The notes under the pieces were generated by a model. That model saw nothing but the letters and a program-made list of their open reading frames with translations. It was not told the DNA's origin and searched no databases. From the NCBI GenBank assembly GCA_002437115.1, contig DJOD01000056.1, positions 1 to 56,389 on the forward strand: 56,389 nucleotides of DNA. The letters run 5' to 3'. Position 1 is the stretch's first letter. Each line of letters opens with the position of its first letter. The translations under genes and the position numbers were made by a program. Source of the DNA: Prevotella sp. UBA6447. Its GTDB lineage: Bacteria; Bacteroidota; Bacteroidia; Bacteroidales; Bacteroidaceae. Shown here piece by piece: positions 26,830 through 35,237 of this stretch.

Positions 26830-29025
26830 ATGGGAAAAGGAAAGAAAGGCGGCAAGCATATCACCAAGAAGCAGCTGACCAAACAGTTGGCCGACTTCTT
26901 CACGGCACAGCCGGGAAAGACGCTGTCGTTTAAAGAAATATTCAAGTCGATGCACCTCAACACGCACCCTGCGAAGATGCTGGCCATCGACATCATGGAG
27001 GAGATGGCATGGGACGATTTCCTCACCAAGGTATCCGAAACCAGTTACCAGCTCAACACCAAGGGACAAGTGCAAGAGGGCACCTTCGTGCGCAAGGCCA
27101 ACGGCAAGAACTCGTTCATACCCGACGGTGGCGACAAGCCCATCTTCGTGGCCGAGCGCAATTCGATGTCGGCCCTCGACGGCGACCGCGTGAAGGTGTC
27201 GTTCATGGCTCGCCGCCAAAAACATATCAAGGAGGCGCAGGTCATCGAGATTATCAAGCGAGCCAAAGACCAGTTTGTGGGCCGCCTCAGGGTCGACAAG
27301 GACATCGCTTTCTGCGTGCCGCAGGACAGCTCCTTCGCCCACGACATCATCATCCCGAAGAAGAAAACCAAGGGAGGCAAGACCGACGACAAGGTTGTGG
27401 TGAAAATCATCCAGTGGCCCGACGAGGAGCACAAGAACCTCATCGGCGAGGTCATTGACGTGCTCGGCAAGAGCGGCGACAACAACGTGGAGATGAACAC
27501 CATCCTGGCCAAGTACGGACTGCCCTACAAGTACCCGAAGAACGTAGAGGACGCAGCCAACGCCATCACGGGCGAGATCACGCCCCAGGACGTGGCCGAG
27601 CGCGAGGACTTCCGCGACACATGGACCTGCACCATCGATCCGGCCGACGCCAAGGACTTCGACGATGCCCTCTCCATCAAGGAGCTCGACAAGGGGCTCT
27701 ACCAGGTGGGCGTGCACATCGCCGACGTGTCGCACTACGTCACCGAGGGCAGCGTCATCGACAAGGAGGCCGTGAAGCGCGCCACGTCCGTCTATCTCGT
27801 TGACCGCACCATCCCGATGCTGCCCGAGCGGCTCTGCAACTTCATCTGTTCGCTCCGCCCCAATGAGGACAAGCTGGCCTTCTCGGTCGTCTTCAACCTC
27901 GACGACGAGGCCAACGTGAAGAGCTACCGCATCGTGCACACCATCATACGCTCCAACCGCCGCTACGCCTACGAGGAGGCGCAACAGGTGCTCGAGGACA
28001 ACGGCGTGAAGGACGGCACCGGCCAGCCGGCGCCAACACCGGGCAAGTCGGGCTACAAGGACGAGTACGGATGGGAGATATGCACCCTCGACCGCTTGGC
28101 CAAGAAGTTGCGCGCGAAGCGCTTCAAGAACGGCTCCGTGAAGTTCGATACCGAGGAGCTCCACTTCACCGTCGACGAGAAGGGGCATCCCACGGGCTGC
28201 TACTACAAGCGCTCTAAGGATGCCAACAAGCTCATCGAGGAGTTCATGCTACTGGCCAACCGCACCGTGGCCGAGAGCGTGGGGCGCGTGCCCAAGGGCA
28301 AGAAGGCCAAGGTGCTGCCCTATCGCGTGCACGACAACCCCGACCCGCAGAAGATGGAGACACTGCGCGAGTTCACCGCCAAGTTTGGCTACAAGGTGAA
28401 AACCGATGGCACGAAGGGTGCCATCGCCCGCAACATCAACAAGCTGATGGATGACTGCGAGGGCAAGCGTGAGCAGAAGCTCATACAGACCATCGCCCTG
28501 CGCGCCATGATGAAGGCCAAATACTCTATCCACAACATCGGCCACTTTGGCCTGGCCTTCGACTACTACACCCACTTCACGTCGCCTATCCGCCGCTATC
28601 CCGACACGATGGTCCACCGCCTGCTCACACGCTACCAGCAGGGTGGCCGCTCGGCCAACGCCAAGCATTACGAGGAGCTCTGCGAGCACTGCTCCGACAT
28701 GGAGCAGGTGGCGATGAACGCCGAGCGCGAGTCGATCAAGTACAAGATGGTGGAGTACATGGGCGACAAGATTGGCGAGGTCTACGATGCCCACATCAGC
28801 GGCATCACCTCGTATGGCATCTACGCCGAGATTGACGAGAACCACTGCGAGGGCATGGTGCCCATGCGCGACCTCAGCGACGACTACTACGACTTCGACG
28901 AGAAGAACTTCCTTCTCCGTGGCCGCCGCCATCACCACAAGTACCAGCTCGGCGATGCCATCCGCATCAAGGTGGCACAAGCCAACCTCGAGAAGCGGCA
29001 GCTCGACTTCACGATTGCCGATTGA
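26830..29025 (+). CDS. rnr: Ribonuclease R
   Basis: 731 residues, a processive 3'-5' exoribonuclease for structured RNA. N-terminal basic and cold-shock-like RNA-binding domains (to about 230) are followed by the RNB catalytic domain, whose metal-binding aspartates lie in CTIDPADAKDFDDALSI (about 267-283). IGHFGLAFDYYTHFTSPIRRYPDTMVH is the second RNB signature. A C-terminal S1 domain (KIGEVYDAHISGITSYGIYAEI to the end) closes the protein. The lysine-rich start (MGKGKKGGKHITKKQL) is typical of Bacteroidetes RNase R. Monocistronic, with a weak TTAATTTG box at 26784-26791. Confidence 0.95.
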   Translation: MGKGKKGGKHITKKQLTKQLADFFTAQPGKTLSFKEIFKSMHLNTHPAKMLAIDIMEEMAWDDFLTKVSETSYQLNTKGQVQEGTFVRKANGKNSFIPDGGDKPIFVAERNSMSALDGDRVKVSFMARRQKHIKEAQVIEIIKRAKDQFVGRLRVDKDIAFCVPQDSSFAHDIIIPKKKTKGGKTDDKVVVKIIQWPDEEHKNLIGEVIDVLGKSGDNNVEMNTILAKYGLPYKYPKNVEDAANAITGEITPQDVAEREDFRDTWTCTIDPADAKDFDDALSIKELDKGLYQVGVHIADVSHYVTEGSVIDKEAVKRATSVYLVDRTIPMLPERLCNFICSLRPNEDKLAFSVVFNLDDEANVKSYRIVHTIIRSNRRYAYEEAQQVLEDNGVKDGTGQPAPTPGKSGYKDEYGWEICTLDRLAKKLRAKRFKNGSVKFDTEELHFTVDEKGHPTGCYYKRSKDANKLIEEFMLLANRTVAESVGRVPKGKKAKVLPYRVHDNPDPQKMETLREFTAKFGYKVKTDGTKGAIARNINKLMDDCEGKREQKLIQTIALRAMMKAKYSIHNIGHFGLAFDYYTHFTSPIRRYPDTMVHRLLTRYQQGGRSANAKHYEELCEHCSDMEQVAMNAERESIKYKMVEYMGDKIGEVYDAHISGITSYGIYAEIDENHCEGMVPMRDLSDDYYDFDEKNFLLRGRRHHHKYQLGDAIRIKVAQANLEKRQLDFTIAD

Positions 29026-29211
29026 CTGTTTTTCCCTTCCCATTGGGGCAGCGGCAAACGAATTCCCACAAGGCGGCGTGCAGGTATGCTCAACAGAGCC
29101 CTGCACGCCGCCTTGGTCATTCTATTTTACGCTTCTTCCATGCCGTTTTCGTATCATTATTGTAACACTCTATAGTGTTGTGTTACAATTGCTTTTGTGG
29201 CGTGATATAGT

Positions 29212-29242
29212 TTTGTCAAATGGTATAAACATACTACTTTTG
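29212..29242 (+). promoter_or_regulatory. Consensus promoter (TTTG-19-TACTTTTG)
   Basis: TTTG (29212-29215), 19 bp, TACTTTTG (29235-29242): a near-perfect Bacteroidetes promoter driving the secreted pair. Expected start about 29248, leaving a leader of about 80 nt. Confidence 0.8.
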
Positions 29243-29328
29243 CATCGGCATCAGAAAAGTCGGACACCAACCCCTCTGGCTTCGCTGATATATAGTATGA
29301 CAGAATGAGTAACATTAAAGGTTTTAAT

Positions 29329-29817
29329 ATGAAACGTAAAAATTTACTTGTAATGGCATTGCTGGCATTGCTGCCCGCTATGACGTGGGCCACAGATGTT
29401 TATTTCTACAGTGCCTCCAATCCGAACCCAGTAAAATCAGTTACTGACGTACAGCGTATCGAATTTAACCAAACAGGTGTCAACGTAGTCACTACCGACG
29501 GTAAGAGCACTCCTGTGAGTGCCATGGATTTCGACTATGTGATGTTCCGGGGCAAAGTAGCCAACGGTATCGGCTCGGTAAAGGCTTCTTCCGACCAGGG
29601 CGTTGTTTTCTCCATCAGTTCTGATGCTGTGCGGCTGGCTTCGTCAGAGCCGTTCTCTTCGGTCGAGCTGTTCGACGAGGATGGCCGCAAAGTAGCCAAA
29701 GGCAAGGTCGACGGAACGCGCGCAAGCCTTTCTCTTGCTTCTTTAGGAAACGGCCTCTATGTTGTCAAGGCTGTGGCCGATGGCAAGGCAGCAGTAAAGA
29801 AAATCGTTAAAAAGTAA
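29329..29817 (+). CDS. Secreted protein with C-terminal sorting-like domain, unknown function
   Basis: 162 residues from the ATG that directly begins the signal peptide (MKRKNLLVMALLALLPAMTWA); an in-frame ATG 24 bp upstream is less fitting. The first half resembles the small beta domain of Prevotella secreted proteins (VYFYSASNPNPVKSVTDVQRIEF). The C-terminal 80 residues look like a T9SS-type sorting domain: VVFSISSDAVRLASSEPFSSVELFDEDGRKVAKGK ... LGNGLYVVKAVADGKAAVKKIVKK. A short carrier exported to the surface is plausible. First gene of a two-gene operon with the LamG-like protein, 5 bp apart. Confidence 0.65.
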   Translation: MKRKNLLVMALLALLPAMTWATDVYFYSASNPNPVKSVTDVQRIEFNQTGVNVVTTDGKSTPVSAMDFDYVMFRGKVANGIGSVKASSDQGVVFSISSDAVRLASSEPFSSVELFDEDGRKVAKGKVDGTRASLSLASLGNGLYVVKAVADGKAAVKKIVKK

Positions 29818-29822
29818 ATGCT

Positions 29823-30839
29823 ATGAATACGAACAATACACTGAAAACCCTGTCTACAGCCATACTTTTGGCCTGTGGATGCATACTGAACGCAAACGCT
29901 GACGACGGAAATGTCTATGTCTATCATGCAGGACACGTTGTGTTCATGGACAGCAAGAGCAATGTTGACAGCATCGCTCTCGAAGAGAACAAGACCAAGG
30001 TGTCGTTCTATGGCAGCGACAAGACCCAACTCTACACCGCTCTTGCCAGCGACATCGACAGCATAACTTTCAACTTTACTGCTCCGGTAGCCGATATGCT
30101 CGATGTCCAGTTCGGTGAAGACGGTTCGGTTACAGATGTCTCGCCGATGCACAACCCCATAGAGACCTATGCGACAACCGACGGTGAAAATTTCAGCGAA
30201 TCGACAGTCCCGACAAATTACAATGTAGAATATGGCCGCTACGTTGCCACTTACGCCAACCAGATGGGATCTTCCAAGCTCGGCACGAACGGCGTTTACA
30301 GCAAGATGGACTTCGCTTCGAACGAAGAGTTCATGCAGAAACTGAAAGACGGTCATACCCTCGAAACCATCATACGGGTCAACGAGGAAGTGCCCGACGC
30401 TGAGTCTAAATGGTTCTCTGCCCACGAAGCCGGCGGTACGGGCTTGATGATTTGCAAAGCGAAAAACAGCCTTAACGGACAGCCCGAAATTACTTTCTTG
30501 CCCAATGTGTCGGCCGACGGAACGAAGAGTAAGTGGATATGGGGTGTCAGTGGTGTCACTCCCGAAGTCGGAACCTTCTATGATGTGGTCGGAGTATGGA
30601 ACAAGGAAGAAGGCAAAGCCGACATCTACATCAACGGTGAACTGATGAATTCCGTCGATGCCGCAGGCGAACTACATTTGCCCAACAATGAGGCTGCCAG
30701 ATGGTTTGGCATCGGTTGCGATGCAGGCCCCAAGGGTGGACAGTGGGGTGGCAACTGGGATATTGTCAGCGTAAAAGTCTACGATGCCCCGCTGAGCCAG
30801 TATGATGTGAAGATGATGTACGACAACTCTCAACACTAA
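29823..30839 (+). CDS. Secreted LamG/concanavalin-fold protein, unknown function
   Basis: 338 residues with a signal peptide (about residues 1-26, ending LNANA). The first 80 residues (NVYVYHAGHVVFMDSKSNVDSIAL) resemble the start of the upstream protein, suggesting a shared N-terminal module. From about residue 125 the protein has a LamG-like pattern: EEFMQKLKDGHTLETIIRVNE, a WFSAHEAGGTGLMIC strand, FYDVVGVWNKEEGKADIYINGELMNSVDAAGEL and a final VKVYDAPLSQYDVKMMYDN, all typical of concanavalin-like jelly rolls that bind glycans or proteins. No sorting domain is seen at its own C-terminus. A strong terminator follows. Confidence 0.7.
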   Translation: MNTNNTLKTLSTAILLACGCILNANADDGNVYVYHAGHVVFMDSKSNVDSIALEENKTKVSFYGSDKTQLYTALASDIDSITFNFTAPVADMLDVQFGEDGSVTDVSPMHNPIETYATTDGENFSESTVPTNYNVEYGRYVATYANQMGSSKLGTNGVYSKMDFASNEEFMQKLKDGHTLETIIRVNEEVPDAESKWFSAHEAGGTGLMICKAKNSLNGQPEITFLPNVSADGTKSKWIWGVSGVTPEVGTFYDVVGVWNKEEGKADIYINGELMNSVDAAGELHLPNNEAARWFGIGCDAGPKGGQWGGNWDIVSVKVYDAPLSQYDVKMMYDNSQH

Positions 30840-30906
30840 ACGCACCATCCTGAAAGACGAAGCATCGCTTTGTATGCTTCCCTGGAGGTTCTATTGGATA
30901 TCAAAG

Positions 30907-30934
30907 AAAGGCGTACCACGATTGGTACGCCTTT
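30907..30934 (+). terminator. Intrinsic terminator of the secreted pair
   Basis: A perfect 12-bp stem with a 4-base loop, ending in TTTTT. Confidence 0.85.
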
Positions 30935-31284
30935 TTCATGCCTTGCATAACGCTGTGGTCGCATGTTGGCCTACCAAATATGTGCTCCATATTCTTTGGG
31001 GCGCACAACTGGCATTTTTTTAAAGTACCTTAAATTAGCAGACCAGGTTTGTATGTATATTCTTTAGATTTTTATCGTGCGCACGTGTGTATGTGTACTT
31101 TAAAAATCCAAAGATGCTCAAATAAAGCCACAATCCCCCCCTTTCCCACATCGTGGACTAAATTCAAAAAGCCCCAAGATTTTGGCGTTCACTACTGTCC
31201 ACGAAAATCCTTTAACAATTGCTCCAACCGCTTGTAAATAAATAAGTTCTCGTTTCATTTCTTACTCGGAGGTTTTGAAACTGC
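30935..31284. other. AT-rich intergenic stretch
   Basis: No supported gene. It probably contains the outer end of the IS whose transposase start lies at 31336, but no inverted repeat can be fixed because the other end is missing. Confidence 0.4.
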
Positions 31285-31431
31285 TAACTTTGCAGGTACT
31301 TACAGATTGTAAGCATCCCTAAAATCAAGGCAGTTATGAATCAAGGTAGATATGTGTTCACGCAATTTGTGGATTTCCTCCCAAGGAAGAATTTAGAGTG
31401 GCTGGTTAAGAAATACGATGGCAACAAATAA
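31285..31431 (+). mobile_element. IS4-type (DUF4372) insertion-sequence fragment with transposase N-terminus
   Basis: A TAACTTTG promoter box (31285-31292) precedes a 31-codon ORF (31336-31431) reading GRYVFTQFVDFLPRKNLEWL ... YDGNK. This matches the N-terminal DUF4372 segment of Bacteroidetes IS4-family transposases, which runs on for several hundred residues in intact copies. Here it breaks off at the junction with the AraC remnant, where AATA is shared by both sides. The element is a dead left end. Confidence 0.7.
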
Positions 31432-31569
31432 AAAACTTGGCCGTCCTGCCTGTCTCTTTTTTCAGCATATCACTAAGTCTATCAAGCCAACCAACGGATT
31501 TTGTGTGTCAACCCCAACCCATTCATTGTAGGTCGCAATATCCTTTGCATCAAACAATAATGTTTCCAT
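31432..31569 (-). pseudogene. Remnant of the cassette-A AraC regulator
   Basis: The start at 31569 (METLLFDAKDIATYNEWVG ... NPLVGLID) matches the first 25 or so residues of the intact regulator at 37692-38603. It then jumps directly to a piece of the helix-turn-helix coding region (31431-31480, nearly identical to 37863-37910) and ends at the IS fragment. About 200 codons are missing; AAGT is shared at the deletion join. The promoter box in front (TATATTTG, 31594-31601) is still intact. Confidence 0.8.
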
Positions 31570-31593
31570 ATACCTTGTCTTTAGTTTCATATG

Positions 31594-31696
31594 CAAATAT
31601 AACACACTTCTTTGAGAATAGAAGTCCAATCTTCGAAATTGGTAGAATTTTGCGTTTTTTGTATACACCTAATGCGAGCAAAACTCAATAATTTTG
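31594..31696. promoter_or_regulatory. Divergent promoter/operator region of cassette A
   Basis: A leftward TATATTTG (31594-31601) for the lost AraC and a rightward TAATTTTG (31689-31696) for the precursor gene have starts 88 bp apart, minus-box end to plus-box start. A TTTTGTATACA element lies 27 bp before the rightward -7 box in place of a -33 TTTG. The same arrangement and words recur at 38630-38732, so it is probably the binding region of the AraC activator. Confidence 0.7.
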
Positions 31697-31803
31697 TATT
31701 ATAAATGTATGACAAGAGTTCCGTGAGGATAATTTGCAATGCATTAACCTAAAACTATAAATCACAATCATTAAATTAATAAAATTTAATATCGTTATAA
31801 CCA

Positions 31804-32226
31804 ATGAAAAAGATTAAGAAATTGAAACTTCATCCACGCCAAGAACTTGGCATGGAGATGCAGCAAAAAATCATGGCTGGTAGTAATTGGACAGGAAGCT
31901 GCCAGTGTGTTAGAGTACATAATTCTCATCTCGAAACAAAAGTTGAGGAAGTGTCAAACCCTGATGTGATCAAAGCTTTGCTTGGATCAGCAGAAGCTGC
32001 TGTAGGCTGCGTTGCTATCGCATCGGGAGTGGCTGCTTCGGGAGTGTCGTTTGGATCTTCCGTGACTTGTGTTGTGAGTGGGGTTAGTCTGATTTTTGAT
32101 GGAGCTGACAAGATGATTAGTGGAGCTTTCCGTACCGCAAAAGTTAAATATACGCGAGAAATGGAATTGGTTAGTACGAATCCATGGAAACATAACCAAA
32201 AGACTATTACCAGTTCGTTGCTTTAA
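31804..32226 (+). CDS. Peptide precursor A with GG/AG leader (GG-Bacteroidales type)
   Basis: 140 residues. The basic start MKKIKKLKL and the spacing to Ala25-Gly26 match the leader of the Bacteroidales natural-product precursors handled by C39-peptidase exporters; cleavage would follow Gly26. The core begins with NWTGSCQC (Cys33, Cys35), then VRVHNSHLETKVEE. A long Gly/Ala/Ser-rich hydrophobic part follows (about 55-100, two segments with small residues every few positions, Cys69 and Cys89), then a basic tail ending SSLL. The Cys-x-Cys, NSH-ET-VE and final LL are shared with precursor B. The core of about 114 residues is long for a modified peptide and looks membrane-active. It heads an operon with its barrel and exporter. 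Confidence 0.75.
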   Translation: MKKIKKLKLHPRQELGMEMQQKIMAGSNWTGSCQCVRVHNSHLETKVEEVSNPDVIKALLGSAEAAVGCVAIASGVAASGVSFGSSVTCVVSGVSLIFDGADKMISGAFRTAKVKYTREMELVSTNPWKHNQKTITSSLL

Positions 32227-32331
32227 AACAAGAGAATGAGAAGTTATACCAAAATGTAGGTGACTTTGGTATGACTTCCCGTTTTGATATACTTACATTG
32301 AATGATGTTCGTATGGATTAACATGCCTTTT

Positions 32332-35232
32332 ATGAAGAAGTTGTTTAATAGATTATTTCTCTTATTTCTGCCAGTTTTTTGTATGTGCACAAACATTTCG
32401 TTTGCGCAGAAGACCATGAAGGGAAGAATTGTGGACTATTTTACGAATCAAGCTGTCCCAGACTCTTCAATGCTATTACTGTTGCTGGATCAAGATAGCG
32501 TTGTCCTTGACACCTGTTTTGTGGGTAAGAGCATTGACCCAAAGACAAATCGGGTAGTAACAAACTATTTCTGCACAATTCCCAAAGAGGGAAATTACTT
32601 TTTGAAATGCAGTCATCCCAACTACAACACGGCAGTTGTACCCTTTCAAGCTAAATTCTATAAGAGGGAGGCGTATATTGAAGGGCAAGATATTCGTCTC
32701 AAACGCCCACTAAAAAATGAGAGGAATCTTCCCGAAGTAAAAGTCACGGCAACGAAGTTGAAATTTTATTTTCGTGGTGACACATTGGTTTATAATGCCG
32801 ATGCATTTATAACCCAATATGGATTTGTGCTTGACGATTTGCTCAAAAAGATGCCAGGAATAACCGTGGAAAGTGGTTACCAGATTTATTCCAATGGCCG
32901 AAAAATAGATGAACTTCTTTTAAACGGAAAGGATTTTTTTAATAATGATAGGGAGTCGCTTATTGAGAATTTGCCCGCTTACATGATTAAGAAAATCCAA
33001 GTTTACGAGCATGATGACTCTTTGGGCTTGCATAAAAAATTGAATAAAAGGCCTCCACTTGCAATGGATGTTCGTTTGAAGGTTGAGTATCATTCTGCCT
33101 TTTTGGGCAACATGGATATGGGTGCGGGTACTGATGGACGATATTTTGGCAGATTGTTTGGCATGCGTATTCATGATTTATATCGTTTGACATTTTTTGC
33201 GGGCTCTAATAATATAAATCGTAATGAGGAAGCTGACAAGAACGGACAATTATACAATATGGATAACGGAACAGGAAACAAGAAATTTCATGTTTCTGGA
33301 TTCAACTATAATGTGGAAAGTCCGTCCGATATTTATTCGCTTTCGGGTAAATTTCGCATCCAAGGTAGTAAGGAAATTGGTCAACTTTATAAGGTTGAAA
33401 AGCAGTTCTATGGTAATGGCGACGTGTACTCTTTTACGGATGAGAAAAGCATAGCCCGTAATTTTTCAGTGCAAACAAGTCATACCGTTGACTTGTTCCG
33501 TTACAAGCCTTACAGCTTGCGGATATCTCCATCGTTTGTGTTTATTCACACAAAGAACTATGTAGACAGAGCTTTTCTGAATGGAAATTCAAATTTAGCT
33601 GATGATTTTGGAAAAGATTTGGTCGATAGCTTAAGGAGGAAGCCGTTAGGGCAAAAAATGTGTCTTTACGGCATCAGTCGTACCCTCTCTGAGCAATCCT
33701 TGCCAAAGGATATTCTCCAAGCATCATTGGCATTGACACAAGATTACCGCATCCCACATACGGAAGATCTTTTCTCCTTTGAATTGTCTGGTGCTTATAG
33801 TGGGCAAAAAAGTAAGATGTTTGACAAGTTTGAATTGAATCGTTTGGGCATGAGTAACAGTGATGGAGTTGATACTTGGAAAAACTTGTATCAGAAATAT
33901 GACAACAAGAATTGGAGATGGGGATTCTCGCCATCTTATCTGCTTGCTTTGAATGCTAAAAATGCCCTCACATTCAAAGTTCAATATCTCCATAGTTTAC
34001 TATCCATTGATAAATTCTCTTACGACTTGGCCTCAATTGACGGTTGGGGGGCTGATACCCAATATGCCTTGGGCATGCTTCCTTCTCAGATAGAACTCAT
34101 GAAAGTGCTGAATACAACAAATTCACATAGCTACACTGAAAAGGATGACTTTTGGACATTAGAAACATCTTATTCCTTATCTTTTAAAGGCAAATCACTA
34201 TCAGTGGCGCTCCCTGTGAAGATTCAAAGAAAAAACCTGTCGTTTTATCAGGAAAACAACGATCAGGATATTCGGCGAAAGATGAATGCATTGGATTTTA
34301 ATTTAAAATTTGACAAATACATGATTGGCCAAACTGGTTATAGTTATAGTTTGGCCTTTAGTGTTGCGAATTCAATGCCCGATGCCTTTAATTTTGTAAA
34401 TCAGCGAAGTGACATCTACGGCATATTGGTAACAAAGGGTAATCCTAATTTGAAAAACTCCACTAATTTTGTGTTCAAAAGTAATGTGGCCTTCACCCCG
34501 AAACTGATACAGAACCACTATCTGTTTTTAAGTTACTATTACAATATCAATCAAGTGGCAACTGCGGTGGAATTGGACAAAAAAACGGGAATTTATACAT
34601 ATACGCCTGCTAACATTGACGGAAATCAGGCATTAACAGCGAACATGATAAATGCATTTTATCTGGATCGCAACTACAAACAGAAATTAAAAAACGACAT
34701 TAGTTTTTATTACATAAAAAGTGCCGACTATAGTGGAGTGAATTTAGCAGAGATGGCTAATAAAAGTGTCATTCATAACATTGTAATATCCGAGAAATTG
34801 GAATATAGTGTGGCATCGCGTAATACCAAATACAGAGGATCGATTTCTCCTTTTATCAATTATCAACATAGTGCATCGAAACGCGTCAACTTTCAGCCGA
34901 TAAATGCATGGGATTATGGTCTGTCAGCTTCTGCGTATATAGAACTTCCTGGGTCATGTCGTTTTAACACAGAAATACAAGGCACATGTCGGAGAGGCTA
35001 CAATGACAATAGCATGAATGTGGAGGAGGTGATATGGAATATGGGCCTGGTAAAGACGTTCAAAAACAACATGTCGATTAGTCTCAATGTTGCTGATTTG
35101 CTGGGGCAGAGAAGCAATTATTACAGGCTTGTTACAGCCCAGGCCACCGTGGAGTGTGTGCGGGATATGCTTCGGCGATATGTGATGCTTCATTTCATTT
35201 GGCAGTTCAGCAGGAAGAGAACAAACAAGTAA
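32332..35232 (+). CDS. Outer-membrane beta-barrel protein A (PF14905-like, TonB-receptor fold)
   Basis: 966 residues from the ATG at the signal peptide (MKKLFNRLFLLFLPVFC); a start 30 bp earlier is less likely. After export come a carboxypeptidase-regulatory-like beta domain (GRIVDYFTNQAVPDSS) and a plug domain (DTLVYNADAFITQYGFVLDDLLKKMPGI, then IYSNGRKIDELLLNGKDFFNNDRESLIENLPAYMIKKIQVYEHD). About 700 residues of barrel strands end in LHFIWQFSRKRTNK. No TonB box is seen. It is strongly similar throughout to the protein at 42077-44959. Encoded between precursor and exporter, it probably carries the peptide across, or receives it at, the outer membrane. Confidence 0.8.
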   Translation: MKKLFNRLFLLFLPVFCMCTNISFAQKTMKGRIVDYFTNQAVPDSSMLLLLLDQDSVVLDTCFVGKSIDPKTNRVVTNYFCTIPKEGNYFLKCSHPNYNTAVVPFQAKFYKREAYIEGQDIRLKRPLKNERNLPEVKVTATKLKFYFRGDTLVYNADAFITQYGFVLDDLLKKMPGITVESGYQIYSNGRKIDELLLNGKDFFNNDRESLIENLPAYMIKKIQVYEHDDSLGLHKKLNKRPPLAMDVRLKVEYHSAFLGNMDMGAGTDGRYFGRLFGMRIHDLYRLTFFAGSNNINRNEEADKNGQLYNMDNGTGNKKFHVSGFNYNVESPSDIYSLSGKFRIQGSKEIGQLYKVEKQFYGNGDVYSFTDEKSIARNFSVQTSHTVDLFRYKPYSLRISPSFVFIHTKNYVDRAFLNGNSNLADDFGKDLVDSLRRKPLGQKMCLYGISRTLSEQSLPKDILQASLALTQDYRIPHTEDLFSFELSGAYSGQKSKMFDKFELNRLGMSNSDGVDTWKNLYQKYDNKNWRWGFSPSYLLALNAKNALTFKVQYLHSLLSIDKFSYDLASIDGWGADTQYALGMLPSQIELMKVLNTTNSHSYTEKDDFWTLETSYSLSFKGKSLSVALPVKIQRKNLSFYQENNDQDIRRKMNALDFNLKFDKYMIGQTGYSYSLAFSVANSMPDAFNFVNQRSDIYGILVTKGNPNLKNSTNFVFKSNVAFTPKLIQNHYLFLSYYYNINQVATAVELDKKTGIYTYTPANIDGNQALTANMINAFYLDRNYKQKLKNDISFYYIKSADYSGVNLAEMANKSVIHNIVISEKLEYSVASRNTKYRGSISPFINYQHSASKRVNFQPINAWDYGLSASAYIELPGSCRFNTEIQGTCRRGYNDNSMNVEEVIWNMGLVKTFKNNMSISLNVADLLGQRSNYYRLVTAQATVECVRDMLRRYVMLHFIWQFSRKRTNK

Positions 35233-35237
35233 AGGAG

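Noticed and set aside
26770..28188. 472-codon minus-strand open frame opposite RNase R
   Set aside because: It is antisense to a certain gene, with low-complexity Val/Leu/His composition and no domain.
31049..31237. 62-codon ORF before the IS fragment
   Set aside because: It has no homology or promoter and is probably non-coding IS end sequence.
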